DNA of 64,000 nt, taken from positions 62,001 through 126,000 of the forward strand of contig NZ_BCYO01000005.1 of the NCBI RefSeq assembly GCF_001598235.1, written 5' to 3'. The position numbers and the translations under genes were made by a program. Positions 48,969-57,186 of this stretch are shown here, one piece after another (position 1 is the stretch's first letter; each line of letters opens with the position of its first letter). The notes under the pieces were generated by a model. It ran no database searches and was not told where the DNA came from. It saw nothing but the letters and a program-made list of their open reading frames with translations. Source of the stretch: Polaromonas jejuensis NBRC 106434 (lineage in GTDB: Bacteria; Pseudomonadota; Gammaproteobacteria; Burkholderiales; Burkholderiaceae_C).

Positions 48969-49721
48969 TCATGCGTGCTCCTCGCCAAGGTAGGCGGCCT
49001 GCACGCCCGCATCGGCGCGGATCTGCGCCGGGGTGCCGCTGGCAATGACCTGGCCATTGACCATCACCGTGAGCTGGTCGGCCAGCGTGAAAACCGCGTC
49101 CATGTCGTGCTCCACCAGCAGCATGCCATGGTCTTTCTTGATGCTGAGCAGCAGCGCCACCATGCGCTCGGCCTCCGCCACGCCCATGCCGGCCAGCGGC
49201 TCATCGAGCAGCAGCACCTGGGGCTGGGTCGCCAAGGTCATGGCGATTTCGAGCTGGCGCTGCTCGCCGTGGCTGATGGCGCCGGCCACGCTGTTTTTCC
49301 GGGATTGCAGGCCGGAAAGCTCCAGAGCCCTTTCCGCACGGGCGTTGATAGCTTCCAAATTGGTAGCGCGGCGGAGCCAGCTGGCGGCGTGCGGTTCGCG
49401 TGACTGCGCGGCCAGCCGGATGTTCTCCCAGACCGTGAAGGGCAGGAAGATATTGGTTTTCTGGTAGCTGCGCCCCAGGCCCCGGGCCGAGATGCGTGAA
49501 GGGCTCCAGCCCGTGACGTCGTGCTGGTCCAGCATGACGGAGCCCGAGGTGGGCGGCAAGTCGCCGGACAGCAGGTTGGTCAGCGTGGATTTGCCCGCGC
49601 CATTGGGGCCGATCACCGCGTGGATATGGTCGCGCCAAAGATCGACGGAGACACCCTGGACGGCCGCCAGGCCGCCGAAGCGTTTGGTGAGATTTTTGGC
49701 GCTGAGGAGGAGTTCACTCAT
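48969..49721 (-). CDS. livG: Branched-chain/aromatic-acid ABC transporter ATPase, LivG type
   Basis: 250 residues from ATG 49721. Walker A GPNGAGKSTLTNLLSG, GLGRSYQKTNIFLPFTVWEN, signature-region ISHGEQRQLEIAMTLA and Walker B VLLLDEPLAGMG. Overlaps livM by eight bases. Residues about 119-134 (ATNLEAINARAERALE) are encoded by a sequence matching a family A repeat, in the variable helical subdomain. Confidence 0.9.
   Translation of the reverse strand: MSELLLSAKNLTKRFGGLAAVQGVSVDLWRDHIHAVIGPNGAGKSTLTNLLSGDLPPTSGSVMLDQHDVTGWSPSRISARGLGRSYQKTNIFLPFTVWENIRLAAQSREPHAASWLRRATNLEAINARAERALELSGLQSRKNSVAGAISHGEQRQLEIAMTLATQPQVLLLDEPLAGMGVAEAERMVALLLSIKKDHGMLLVEHDMDAVFTLADQLTVMVNGQVIASGTPAQIRADAGVQAAYLGEEHA
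49319..49366 (-). repeat. Family A-like repeat read in frame inside livG
   Basis: On the minus strand GCTACCAATTTGGAAGCTAT, then CAACGCCCGTGCGGAAAGGG and CTCTGGA: the family order core, CGCCCG, AAGGGCTNTGGA. Confidence 0.5.
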
Positions 49722-50730
49722 GCAATGCCTCCTTGCCTTGACCGGATATGCCAAGTCGCCCGGCCAGCCCCAGCAGGCCGCGCGGCGCAAAGGTGACCAC
49801 CAGCACGATGAACAGGCCCATCCAGAGCTGCCAGTGCTTGCCCAGGTTGACGCTGCCGAGCTGCGGCAGGTCCTTGAACACATGCAGCAAATACTCGAAG
49901 GCAAAGGCGCCGACAATCGCGCCGGCGAAATTGCCCATGCCGCCCAGGATCACCATCATGATGGCGTGCGCGCTCATGTGAAAGCCCATCAGCTCGGGGT
50001 TGATGTAGCCGGTCTGCGTGCCCCACAGGTAGCCGGCCAGTCCGGCCAGCGCGCCGGCCAGCGTGAAGGCCGAGAGCTTGTAGCCGAAGGTGCCGTAGCC
50101 CATGGCGCGCATGCGGTGCTCGTTGACGCGGATGCCGGCCAGCGCCCGGCCAAACGGGCTCCAGAGCAGGCGGCGCAAAAAGGCATAAACCAGCAGCATG
50201 GCCCCCAGCGTGAAGTAGTAGAGCGTGAGCTTGCTGTCCAAATCGAAGGGCACCCAGCCGAAGATGCCGGTGCCGGGCTTGAAGTTGATATAAAGCCCGT
50301 CGGAGCCGCCCAGCACCTTGTTGTCAAAGAAGAGGTAGAACACCATCTGGGCGAAAGCCATGGTGACCATGATGAAGTAGATGCCGCGGGTGCGCACCAC
50401 GAAGAAGCCAATGATGAGCGCCGCCAGGCCCGAGGCCAGCACGGCCAGCGGCAGGGTCCACCACAGGCTCACAGCCTCGCCCGCGGGCGTGAGAAAAGCC
50501 AGCGCATAGCCGGCCAGGCCGAAGTAGGCGGCATGGCCCAGCGAGACCAGGCCGCTCACGCCCTGCAGCAAATCCAGGCTCATGGCAAAAATCGCCATGA
50601 TCATCATGCGCGTGACCATCTGCACGTAAAAATCAGTGCCGGCGAAGGGGAAGGCAACGAGCGCGATCAGGCCCAATGCCAGCGCCACCTGCACACCGCG
50701 CGGCAGGATTTCGAGATTGGATTTTGTCAT
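49714..50730 (-). CDS. livM: Branched-chain/aromatic-acid ABC transporter permease, LivM type
   Basis: 338 residues, eight to ten membrane segments. LivM features: GLVSLGHAAYFGLAGYALAFL near 60, RTRGIYFIMVTMAFAQMVFYLF and AGALAGLAGYLWGTQTGYINPEL, and the conserved VILGGMGNFAGAIVGAF. Works as a heterodimer with LivH. Member of the liv-like operon linked to bclA. Confidence 0.92.
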   Translation of the reverse strand: MTKSNLEILPRGVQVALALGLIALVAFPFAGTDFYVQMVTRMMIMAIFAMSLDLLQGVSGLVSLGHAAYFGLAGYALAFLTPAGEAVSLWWTLPLAVLASGLAALIIGFFVVRTRGIYFIMVTMAFAQMVFYLFFDNKVLGGSDGLYINFKPGTGIFGWVPFDLDSKLTLYYFTLGAMLLVYAFLRRLLWSPFGRALAGIRVNEHRMRAMGYGTFGYKLSAFTLAGALAGLAGYLWGTQTGYINPELMGFHMSAHAIMMVILGGMGNFAGAIVGAFAFEYLLHVFKDLPQLGSVNLGKHWQLWMGLFIVLVVTFAPRGLLGLAGRLGISGQGKEALHE

Positions 50731-50761
50731 GCAGCACCTTGCGTGCGAGAGTGAACAATTT

Positions 50762-50838
50762 TCCGCCGGGCCGCCCCAAGGAAAATTAGCCCCCTCGGGG
50801 GGCAGCGAAGTACACGAAGTGACGAGCGTGGGGGCCAG
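50762..50838. repeat. Family C GC-rich repeat in the livM-livH spacer
   Basis: Reads CCGCCGGGCCGCCCCAAGG, AGCCCCCTCGGGGGGCAGCG and AAGTACACGAAGTGACGAGC, ending CGTGGGGGCC. It fills nearly all of the 112-base gap between livM and livH. Confidence 0.8.
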
Positions 50839-50842
50839 GTAG

Positions 50843-51706
50843 TCATTGTTTGAACAAGCCTTCGGGCTTCCAGAGGAGAACGCCGGCCATCAGCATGTAG
50901 ACCAGCATGCCGGCGACGGAAGGCAGCAGTACCTTGCCGAAGGTGTCAACCAGGCCGACCAGCAGCGCGGCTATCAGCGCGCCGCGCACCGAGCCGATGC
51001 CGCCTATGACTACCACTACAAAACACATGATGAGCACCTGCGAACCCATGTTGGGATAGACGCTGGCAATCGGCGCGGCGATCATGCCGGCGACGGCCGC
51101 CAGCCCCACGCCCAGGGCAAACACCACCGCGTGGATGCGCTTGATGTTGATGCCCAGCGATTCGGCCATGTCGCGGTTGAAGGCGCCGGCGCGAATCTTC
51201 ATGCCCAGCCGGGTTCTGGAGATCAGCAGGTAAAGGCCTATGGCCAGCGCGATGCAGACGCCCGACATGAAGAGCCGGTACACCGGGTAGGAGAGGGTTT
51301 CGGTGAGAGGAATGGAGGCGCCGAGCGTGTCGGGAATGTTCACGCCGTGCACATCGTCACCCCAGATGATGGAGCGCAGCTCTTCAAAGATATAGATCAG
51401 GCCAAAGGTCAGCAGTACCTGGTCCAGGTGATCGCGCTGGTAGAAATGGCGAAACAGCAGCCACTCGAGGGCCCAGCCAAACAGCACGGACAGCAGGGCG
51501 CCAAGGATGATGGCCAGGGTCAGGCTGCCAAGCTGCGCGCTGAGCGACCAGGCCAGGTAGGCGCCCAGCATGTAGAAACTGCCATGCGCCAGGTTGACCA
51601 CGCCCATGATGCCGAAGATCAGCGTCAGGCCGGCGGCCAGCATGAACAGCAAGAGGCCGTACTGCACGCTGTTGAGCAGCTGGATAAGAACGTTGGCGAG
51701 ATCCAT
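50843..51706 (-). CDS. livH: Branched-chain/aromatic-acid ABC transporter permease, LivH type
   Basis: 287 residues. LivH features: LNSVQYGLLLFMLAAGLTLIFGIMGVVNLAHGSFYMLGAY at the N-terminus and VVIGGIGSVRGALIAALLVGL near 225. Begins nine bases after the rhtB stop, so rhtB and livH are probably co-translated. Confidence 0.92.
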   Translation of the reverse strand: MDLANVLIQLLNSVQYGLLLFMLAAGLTLIFGIMGVVNLAHGSFYMLGAYLAWSLSAQLGSLTLAIILGALLSVLFGWALEWLLFRHFYQRDHLDQVLLTFGLIYIFEELRSIIWGDDVHGVNIPDTLGASIPLTETLSYPVYRLFMSGVCIALAIGLYLLISRTRLGMKIRAGAFNRDMAESLGINIKRIHAVVFALGVGLAAVAGMIAAPIASVYPNMGSQVLIMCFVVVVIGGIGSVRGALIAALLVGLVDTFGKVLLPSVAGMLVYMLMAGVLLWKPEGLFKQ

Positions 51707-51715
51707 AGGTCGATT

Positions 51716-52423
51716 TCAGGCATGCCTGCGTGTCAGCAACAAAAGACTGCCCATCAGCGTGAAAAGTCCGCCCGAAACACGGTTGAACCAGCGTACGGCG
51801 CGGTTGGAGCGCAGCAGGGGCGCAATGCGCGACACGCCCAGCGCGCAGCAGGTGAGCACCGTGAATTCAAATGCCATGAAGGTGAGGGCGAGGATGGTGA
51901 ATTGCGGCACGAAAGGCGCTGTCGGGTTCAGGAACTGTGGAAAGAAGGCGGCAAAAAACAGCACCGCCTTGGGGTTGCTGGCGCCGACCAGGAAGCCTCT
52001 CAGAAAATGTGACCCCCACGGTCGCTCACTGCGTGTAGCTCCCTGCCCCCCGAGGGGGCCGTTGCTTGCTCGGGGCGGCCCTTCGCTGCGCAGAAGAGTT
52101 TGCTCACACGATTGCTCAGGATTGGATTGCAGCACGGCCGCCTCGCTGCGAAATGTCTTGATACCCAGCCAGATCAGGTACGCGGCACCGATGACCTTGG
52201 CGACCGTGAAGGCGGTTTCCGATGCGGCCAGCAAGGCGCCCAGGCCCATGGCCGACAGCAGCATGACGCACAGCACCGCGCTGACGCTTCCGGACACGGA
52301 GGTCATCGCCTTGCGCGGGCCATGGTTGAGCGCATTCGTCATGCACATCAGCATGGTGGGGCCCGGCGTGAGGATCAGCAGTGCGACTGCGGCGACGTAG
52401 AGGAGGTAGGTGGTGAGCGTCAT
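51716..52423 (-). CDS. LysE/RhtB-family exporter with a repeat-encoded insertion
   Basis: 235 residues from ATG 52423; the family norm is about 205-210. It starts YVAAVALLILTPGPTMLMCM (the family's TPGP motif) and has NPKAVLFFAAFFPQFLNP near 150. The extra length is at residues about 109-140 (EQTLLRSEGPPRASNGPL, GGQGATRSERPW), a Gly/Arg-rich stretch encoded by a family C repeat in the cytoplasmic loop between the third and fourth membrane segments. RhtB proteins export amino acids; here it is sandwiched in a probable aromatic-acid operon. Confidence 0.85.
   Translation of the reverse strand: MTLTTYLLYVAAVALLILTPGPTMLMCMTNALNHGPRKAMTSVSGSVSAVLCVMLLSAMGLGALLAASETAFTVAKVIGAAYLIWLGIKTFRSEAAVLQSNPEQSCEQTLLRSEGPPRASNGPLGGQGATRSERPWGSHFLRGFLVGASNPKAVLFFAAFFPQFLNPTAPFVPQFTILALTFMAFEFTVLTCCALGVSRIAPLLRSNRAVRWFNRVSGGLFTLMGSLLLLTRRHA
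52008..52085. repeat. Family C repeat read in frame inside rhtB
   Basis: CCCCCACGGTCGCTCACTGC, GTGTAGCTCCCTGCCCCCCG and AGGGGGCCGTTGCTTGCTCG: nearly identical over the first 50 bases to the copy upstream of the same gene at 52448. It encodes the loop insertion on the minus strand. Confidence 0.85.
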
Positions 52424-52447
52424 GGTGGTGAAGATAGCATCGATTAA

Positions 52448-52530
52448 ACAGGCCCCCACGGTCGCTCACTGCGTGTAGCTCCCTGCCCCCCGAGGGGGCC
52501 GCCCGCCTGCGGCCCGGCAAAGCCGGTTCC
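52448..52530. repeat. Family C repeat upstream of rhtB
   Basis: Contains the same ACGGTCGCTCACTGCGTGTA, then GCTCCCTGCCCCCCGAGGGG and GCC as the copy inside rhtB 440 bases away, then a GC palindrome (GCCTGCGGCCCGGCAAAGCC). Confidence 0.85.
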
Positions 52531-52579
52531 GCGGCTCATGCTGGCAGGGAGGGCGTTGCGTTGGCCGGACTCGCCAGGC

Positions 52580-53779
52580 TCAGGCCATCTTGCAGCCGGC
52601 GCCCGAGTCTGCCAAAGCTTTTGCGGCAACGCCGATGACCTTGTTTTCCTTGTTCTCGACCACGCGCAGGTACATGTCCTGCACCGGATTGTGGGCCTTG
52701 CTCATGGTCCATTTGCCGCGTGGGCTGTCGATGGTGGCGCCTTCCATGGCCTTGTAGAGCGCAGGCTTGTTGTTCAGGTCGCCCTTGACAGCGTTGGCCC
52801 CCTGGATCAGCAGCAGGCCGGTGTCGTAACCCTGTACGGCGTACACGTCGGGCTGGGCCTTGAAGGCCTTGGCGTAATCGAGGCGGAATTTCTTGTTGCG
52901 CGGTGTGTCCAGCGAATCGCTGTAATGCATGGTGGTGATGATGCCGTCCGCTGCGGGGCCTGCCGCTTCAAGTACGCCTTCGGTCAGAAAGCCCGAGCCG
53001 TAGAGCGGGATCTTGCCCTTGAGGCCGGCGGCTGCGTAATCGCGGATGAACTTGGCGGCACCGCCGCCGGCAAAGAAACAGGCCACGGCGTCGGGCTTCA
53101 GTGCGGCGATTTCGGTCAGCAGGGCCTGGAACTCGACGTTGGGGAAGGGCAGGCCGAGTTCCTTGATGATGGTGCCGCCGGCCTTGGTGTAGCTTTCCTT
53201 GAAGCCTTCGAAGGCCTCATCACCCGCCGCGTATTTCCAGGTAATCCAGACCGCTTTTTTGTGGCCTTTGGCGACCATGGCCTGGCCCAGCGCGAGTGTG
53301 GGCTGTGAGTTGGTGAAGCTGGTGCGGAACACATTGGGCGCGCACAGACTGCGCGTGGCGGCGTGCACGCCGGCGTTGGGGATCAGGCTCAGCACGCCGC
53401 TGTCGCGGGCGACTTTCTGGATGCCCATCTGCACACCGGAGTGCACGGTGCCGACCAGCACGTCGACCTTGTCGCGCTGCACCAGCTTGCTGGCGTTTTC
53501 AATGCCTTTGGACGGCTCGGATTCGTCATCGACCTTGAAGTATTCAATCTCGCGGCCGCCCAGTTTGCCGCCTTGCTCATTGATGGCCATGCGAAAGCCA
53601 TTTTCAATCGCCACGCCGAGCTGGGCAAAGGTGCCGGTGTAAGGCAGCATGAAACCCACGCGCACCTTGCCGGACTGCGCACGCACGATTTCGGGCAGCA
53701 ACAAGCCGGTGGAGGCGGCACCGATCAGGGCAGCACTACGGGTCAGTATCAGGCGGCGGGACGAGGGGCTTGCGCTCAT
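52580..53779 (-). CDS. Periplasmic receptor of the branched-chain/aromatic-acid ABC importer
   Basis: 399 residues. The signal region MSASPSSRRLILTRSAALIG has adjacent arginines (possible Tat). LivJ/LivK-like body: VRVGFMLPYTGTFAQLGVAIENGFRMAINEQGGKLGGREIEYFKVDDES, LVGTVHSGVQMGIQKVARDSGV. Group 1 type receptors near aromatic CoA ligases commonly bind benzoate-type ligands. Operon member downstream of bclA. Confidence 0.88.
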   Translation of the reverse strand: MSASPSSRRLILTRSAALIGAASTGLLLPEIVRAQSGKVRVGFMLPYTGTFAQLGVAIENGFRMAINEQGGKLGGREIEYFKVDDESEPSKGIENASKLVQRDKVDVLVGTVHSGVQMGIQKVARDSGVLSLIPNAGVHAATRSLCAPNVFRTSFTNSQPTLALGQAMVAKGHKKAVWITWKYAAGDEAFEGFKESYTKAGGTIIKELGLPFPNVEFQALLTEIAALKPDAVACFFAGGGAAKFIRDYAAAGLKGKIPLYGSGFLTEGVLEAAGPAADGIITTMHYSDSLDTPRNKKFRLDYAKAFKAQPDVYAVQGYDTGLLLIQGANAVKGDLNNKPALYKAMEGATIDSPRGKWTMSKAHNPVQDMYLRVVENKENKVIGVAAKALADSGAGCKMA

Positions 53780-53976
53780 TGAAAACTCCTTGTAGGGGCT
53801 GAAGACGTACCAGACGAATACTAAGTGTGCAACGCGCTTTCAGGCCTAGTGTAAAACCCGAGATTGAAGATTAAATTATTTAGAGTTAAAGCAATCTCTG
53901 TGCCTGCCAGCGGCCACTTTTGCGCGGATTTCCGCCTGACTTTCATGCCATGAAGAGGGCGACCGAGCCTTTCAGG

Positions 53977-55554
53977 CTACTGCGGCTGGCGCAGCTTGAA
54001 GCGCTGTATCTTGCCGGTGGCCGTCTTGGGCAGCTCGCTGACGAACTCCAGCCAGCGCGGGTATTTGTAGGGTGCCAGCTGCAGCTTCACGTGCGCCTTG
54101 AGCTCGTCCATGGTCGCGCTCTGGCCGGCCTTGAGGACCACATAGGCCTTGGGCTTGATCAGTCCGTCGGCGTCGGCCAGGCCAATCACGGCCACTTCCA
54201 GCACGGCGGGATGCGTCATCAGGCAGGCCTCGACCTCGAAGGGCGAGACATAGATGCCGCCCACCTTGAGCATGTCGTCGCTGCGCCCGCCGTAGGTGTA
54301 GAAGCCGTCGGCATCACGCGTGTACTTGTCGCCGCTCTTGGTCCACTCGCCGGCAAAGGTGGCCTTGGTTTTGGCGCGGTTGTTCCAGTACATGAGCGCG
54401 GCGCTCGGGCCCTTGATCTGCAGCTCGCCGATCTCGCCGGCGCCGCATTCCTGGCCCTCGTCGCCGACGATGCGCAACTCGTAGCCCGGCACCGCCTGGC
54501 CGGTGGTGCCGTAGCGGACCTGTCCGGGCCGGTTGGAGAGGAAGATGTGCAGCATTTCGGTCGAGCCTATGCCGTCCAGAATTTCGCAGCCGTAGTGCGC
54601 CGTCCATTTTTTGCCGATCTCGGCCGGCAGCGCCTCGCCCGCGCTGGTGCATATGCGCAGCCTCAGTTCCGACCTCGCCGGGCGGGCCGGGTCGGCGAGC
54701 AGCGCGGCATACAGCGTGGGCACGCCATAAAAAATGGTCGGCTGGTATTTTTTGAGCAGGCCAAACACCTCGGCCGGTGTCGGGCGACCGGGCAGCAGCA
54801 CGGCCGTGGCGCCCACACTCATGGGAAAGGTCAGTGCATTGCCCAGGCCATAGGCAAAAAACAGCTTGGCCGCGGAAAACACCACGTCGGACTCCTGAAT
54901 GCCCAGCACCGCGCGGCCATAGAGTTCGGCCGTCTGGATCAGGTGGCTGTGCAGGTGCACCGTGCCCTTGGGCGTGCCGGTCGAGCCGCTGGAGTAGAGC
55001 CAGAAGCAGGCATCGTCCGCGCTGGTGGCTGCTATGGTTTTGGTAGCTGATGCTGCCCGTAATAGCTGGGCCAGCGTCGCAAACGATGAGGATTCTTCGG
55101 TGCCGGACACTATCACGGTCTTGAGCGAGTCAACCATGCCCAGCAGCGGCTCGAAGGCCGGCAGCAGGGCCTGCGAGACGAGCAGGCCCTGGGCGCGCGA
55201 GTCGCGCAGCATGAACTCGAAGTCCTGGCTGGTCAGCAGGGTGTTGGCCGCCACCGGCACCACGCCCGCCAGGATGCAGCCTAAAAAAGCGACCGGCCAC
55301 TGCGGCGTGTCCAGCATGGCCAGCATGACGCGGCTTTCGGGCGCGAAGCCCTGGGCCCGCAATGCATTGGCAAAGCGGTGGGACTGTTCGGCGAGTTCGC
55401 CGTAGCTCAGCTGCTCGCCGCTGAGGGCATCGATAAAGGCGATCTTGCCGGGGCGCTGCGCATTGCGTGCCAGCAGGTCATGGGCGGCGTTGTAGTCGCG
55501 GGGGATGTCCACCACGGGCGGGCTCACCGAATGGTCGGCTCGGCTCAGTTGCAT
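53977..55554 (-). CDS. bclA: Benzoate-CoA ligase
   Basis: 525 residues. AMP-forming ligase signatures: YSSGSTGTPKGTVHLHSHL (P-loop, about 190-208), FFAYGLGNALTFPMSVGA, ILDGIGSTEMLHIFLSN, GEWTKSGDKYTRDADGFYTYGGRSDDMLKVGG and LPKTATGKIQRFKL with the catalytic Lys near the end. The SSGSTG-THLH pattern and FFAYGLGN segment are those of benzoate-CoA ligases. Supplies benzoyl-CoA to BoxB/BoxC. Residues about 161-175 (LLRAASATKTIAA) come from a family A-like repeat. Confidence 0.93.
   Translation of the reverse strand: MQLSRADHSVSPPVVDIPRDYNAAHDLLARNAQRPGKIAFIDALSGEQLSYGELAEQSHRFANALRAQGFAPESRVMLAMLDTPQWPVAFLGCILAGVVPVAANTLLTSQDFEFMLRDSRAQGLLVSQALLPAFEPLLGMVDSLKTVIVSGTEESSSFATLAQLLRAASATKTIAATSADDACFWLYSSGSTGTPKGTVHLHSHLIQTAELYGRAVLGIQESDVVFSAAKLFFAYGLGNALTFPMSVGATAVLLPGRPTPAEVFGLLKKYQPTIFYGVPTLYAALLADPARPARSELRLRICTSAGEALPAEIGKKWTAHYGCEILDGIGSTEMLHIFLSNRPGQVRYGTTGQAVPGYELRIVGDEGQECGAGEIGELQIKGPSAALMYWNNRAKTKATFAGEWTKSGDKYTRDADGFYTYGGRSDDMLKVGGIYVSPFEVEACLMTHPAVLEVAVIGLADADGLIKPKAYVVLKAGQSATMDELKAHVKLQLAPYKYPRWLEFVSELPKTATGKIQRFKLRQPQ
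55031..55072 (+). repeat. Family A-like repeat read antisense inside bclA
   Basis: Plus strand GCTATGGTTTTGGTAGC (55031-55047) followed by TGATGCTGCCCG and a shortened tail AATAGCTGGGCC. It encodes a small Ala/Thr-rich surface stretch of the ligase. Confidence 0.55.
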
Positions 55555-55579
55555 GCTTGTCTCCAGAGTTCTTCCGGTT

Positions 55580-55612
55580 GCTATTATTTATGTAGCTGCT
55601 TGTGCCGATGAA
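55580..55612 (+). repeat. Family A palindromic repeat
   Basis: Core GCTATTATTTATGTAGC (55580-55596) followed by TGCTTGTGCCGATG, between bclA and the flavodoxin gene. Confidence 0.65.
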
Positions 55613-55644
55613 TAAAGCGCTACGGCATGATTTATTGTTATATT

Positions 55645-56136
55645 TCAGGCGGTGGCGGTACTGCCATTGAGCGCATGCAGTGCCTCCGTCAGCCACTGGC
55701 GGCACCATTCGGTGCCTTCCGTTTCAGGCATGGTGCCGCTGCTTGCATCGTGGCACCAGACCTCGCCTATGCGCTGCGCGCCCAGGTCCTGCAGCCGCTC
55801 GTCAAATTTCTTGCCGCCAAAGCAGAAGGTCTGCAGATAGGTGCGGTCGCCCAGGGCGATCACCCCGTAGCGCACATGACCCAAAAACTGCGGCTGCGCG
55901 CCCAGGGATTCGTACAGCGCGCGGGCATTGTCGGGAACGTCGCCGGAGCCATAAGTCGAGGTACAGATGAGGTAAAGTGCATCTTCTGCTGCCGCGGCAT
56001 CAAAGACGCTGATGTCCAGGCCGTCCATCAGCGTGACTTCAATATCACTCACCAGGTCGGCGCAATCCATCTGGATCGCCTGTGCGACGTAGTCGGCGGT
56101 GCTGGTCATGGTGCCTACCAGGATTTTGAGCTTCAT
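55645..56136 (-). CDS. Flavodoxin-domain protein
   Basis: 163 residues from ATG 56136, with GGAGG upstream. FMN phosphate loop LVGTMTSTADYVA at the N-terminus (flavodoxin/MioC type), then LICTSTYGSGDVPDNARALYESL and YGVIALGDRTYLQTFCFGGKKFDERL, both flavin-contacting loops of the sulfite-reductase/MioC-like class. It is divergent from boxR and next to bclA. A role in passing electrons to BoxB is attractive because boxA is missing, but this is inference. Confidence 0.85.
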   Translation of the reverse strand: MKLKILVGTMTSTADYVAQAIQMDCADLVSDIEVTLMDGLDISVFDAAAAEDALYLICTSTYGSGDVPDNARALYESLGAQPQFLGHVRYGVIALGDRTYLQTFCFGGKKFDERLQDLGAQRIGEVWCHDASSGTMPETEGTEWCRQWLTEALHALNGSTATA

Positions 56137-56157
56137 CAAAAGGCCTCCAAAGAAATA

Positions 56158-56201
56158 TGCAATAAACTGCTTGACGTGGAATTGATGTGAAGTATACTGC
56201 A
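56158..56201. promoter_or_regulatory. Candidate BoxR operator region
   Basis: Two TGCA-centred AT-rich sites at 56158-56161 (TATGCAATAAA) and 56198-56201 (ACTGCAATTAAG) flank the boxR promoter. BzdR/BoxR proteins are known to bind TGCA repeats, so this is a plausible site for benzoyl-CoA-responsive control. Confidence 0.5.
56171..56198 (+). promoter_or_regulatory. Sigma-70 type promoter of boxR-boxC-boxB
   Basis: -35 TTGACG (56171-56176) and -10 TATACT (56193-56198) with a 16-base spacer, about 70 bases before the boxR start. The TGCA at 56198 overlaps the -10. Confidence 0.65.
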
Positions 56202-56268
56202 ATTAAGTCAAAACGCAACCAGCATGTTGAGAAGGCTCTGGAAGCCGTACTTTTAAAGCAGGTGTCCC

Positions 56269-57186
56269 TTGGAAATCACGTCTGAACAGGAATCGAAAGC
56301 CACGCTGAGCGAGCTGGGTGCCCGGGTTCGTGCCTGGCGCGCCCGCCGCGGCATGACGCGCAAGCAGCTGGCCTCCGACTCGGGTCTGAGCGAGCGTTTC
56401 CTGGCCGATGTGGAAACGGGCAAGGGCAATGTATCCATCAACTCGCTGGAGTCGGCGGCCCGCGCGCTGAACATCTCCATTCTTGAGCTGCTGCAGGATG
56501 CGCCGCGTCCGGCGTTGGCACGCGTGCAGGGCCTGCTGTCTCGACTCGATGATGCGCAACTGGACCAGGCTTACGCCATGCTGGGTAGCAGCTTCGGCAT
56601 GAACGAGTCCCTGGGCCGCGAGCAGCGCATTGCGCTGATCGGCCTGCGCGGCGCGGGAAAATCCACCCTGGGCAGCCAGCTGGCGGCCGAGCGCGGCGTG
56701 CCTTTCATTGAGCTCGACCGCGAGATTGAACGCGAAGCCGGCACCAGCATGAACGAGATTTTGCTGCTGCACGGGCAGGCCGGTTACAGGCGCTACGAAC
56801 GGCGCGCGCTGTTCCGCATTGCCGAAGACCACCCGGGCGGCGTGGTGATGACCACGGGTGGCAGCATTGTCAGCGAGCGTGAAACCTTTGACCTGCTGCA
56901 AAGCCGTTTTTACTGCGTCTGGCTCAAGGCCAGCCCCGAAGAGCACATGGCCCGCGTGGTGGCCCAGGGCGACATGCGGCCCTTCGACGCAACGCATGGC
57001 GCCACCAGCGAGGCGCTGGACGACCTGCGCCGCATCCTGGCCAGCCGCGAAGCCCTGTATGCCCGCGCCGACGCGGTGGTCGACACCGCGGCACGCACCC
57101 TCAAACAAAGCCTGAAGGACCTCGACCGCGCGGTTCCCCAGGCCAAATCCCTATCCGAAAAATCGCCCGCCAAGGAGACACCGTGA
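56269..57186 (+). CDS. boxR: BoxR/BzdR-type regulator: HTH domain fused to shikimate-kinase-like domain
   Basis: 305 residues. XRE-type HTH (about 15-75): LGARVRAWRARRGMTRKQLASDSGLSERFLADVETGKGNVS; C-terminal shikimate-kinase-like domain (about 122-290) with P-loop ALIGLRGAGKSTLG and the RYERRAL segment. This architecture defines BzdR/BoxR, benzoyl-CoA-responsive repressors. Translation must start at TTG 56269, because an in-frame TAA lies 15 bases upstream and no ATG fits the family N-terminus; AGGTG precedes it. Its TGA overlaps the boxC start (GTGA). Confidence 0.93.
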   Translation: MEITSEQESKATLSELGARVRAWRARRGMTRKQLASDSGLSERFLADVETGKGNVSINSLESAARALNISILELLQDAPRPALARVQGLLSRLDDAQLDQAYAMLGSSFGMNESLGREQRIALIGLRGAGKSTLGSQLAAERGVPFIELDREIEREAGTSMNEILLLHGQAGYRRYERRALFRIAEDHPGGVVMTTGGSIVSERETFDLLQSRFYCVWLKASPEEHMARVVAQGDMRPFDATHGATSEALDDLRRILASREALYARADAVVDTAARTLKQSLKDLDRAVPQAKSLSEKSPAKETP

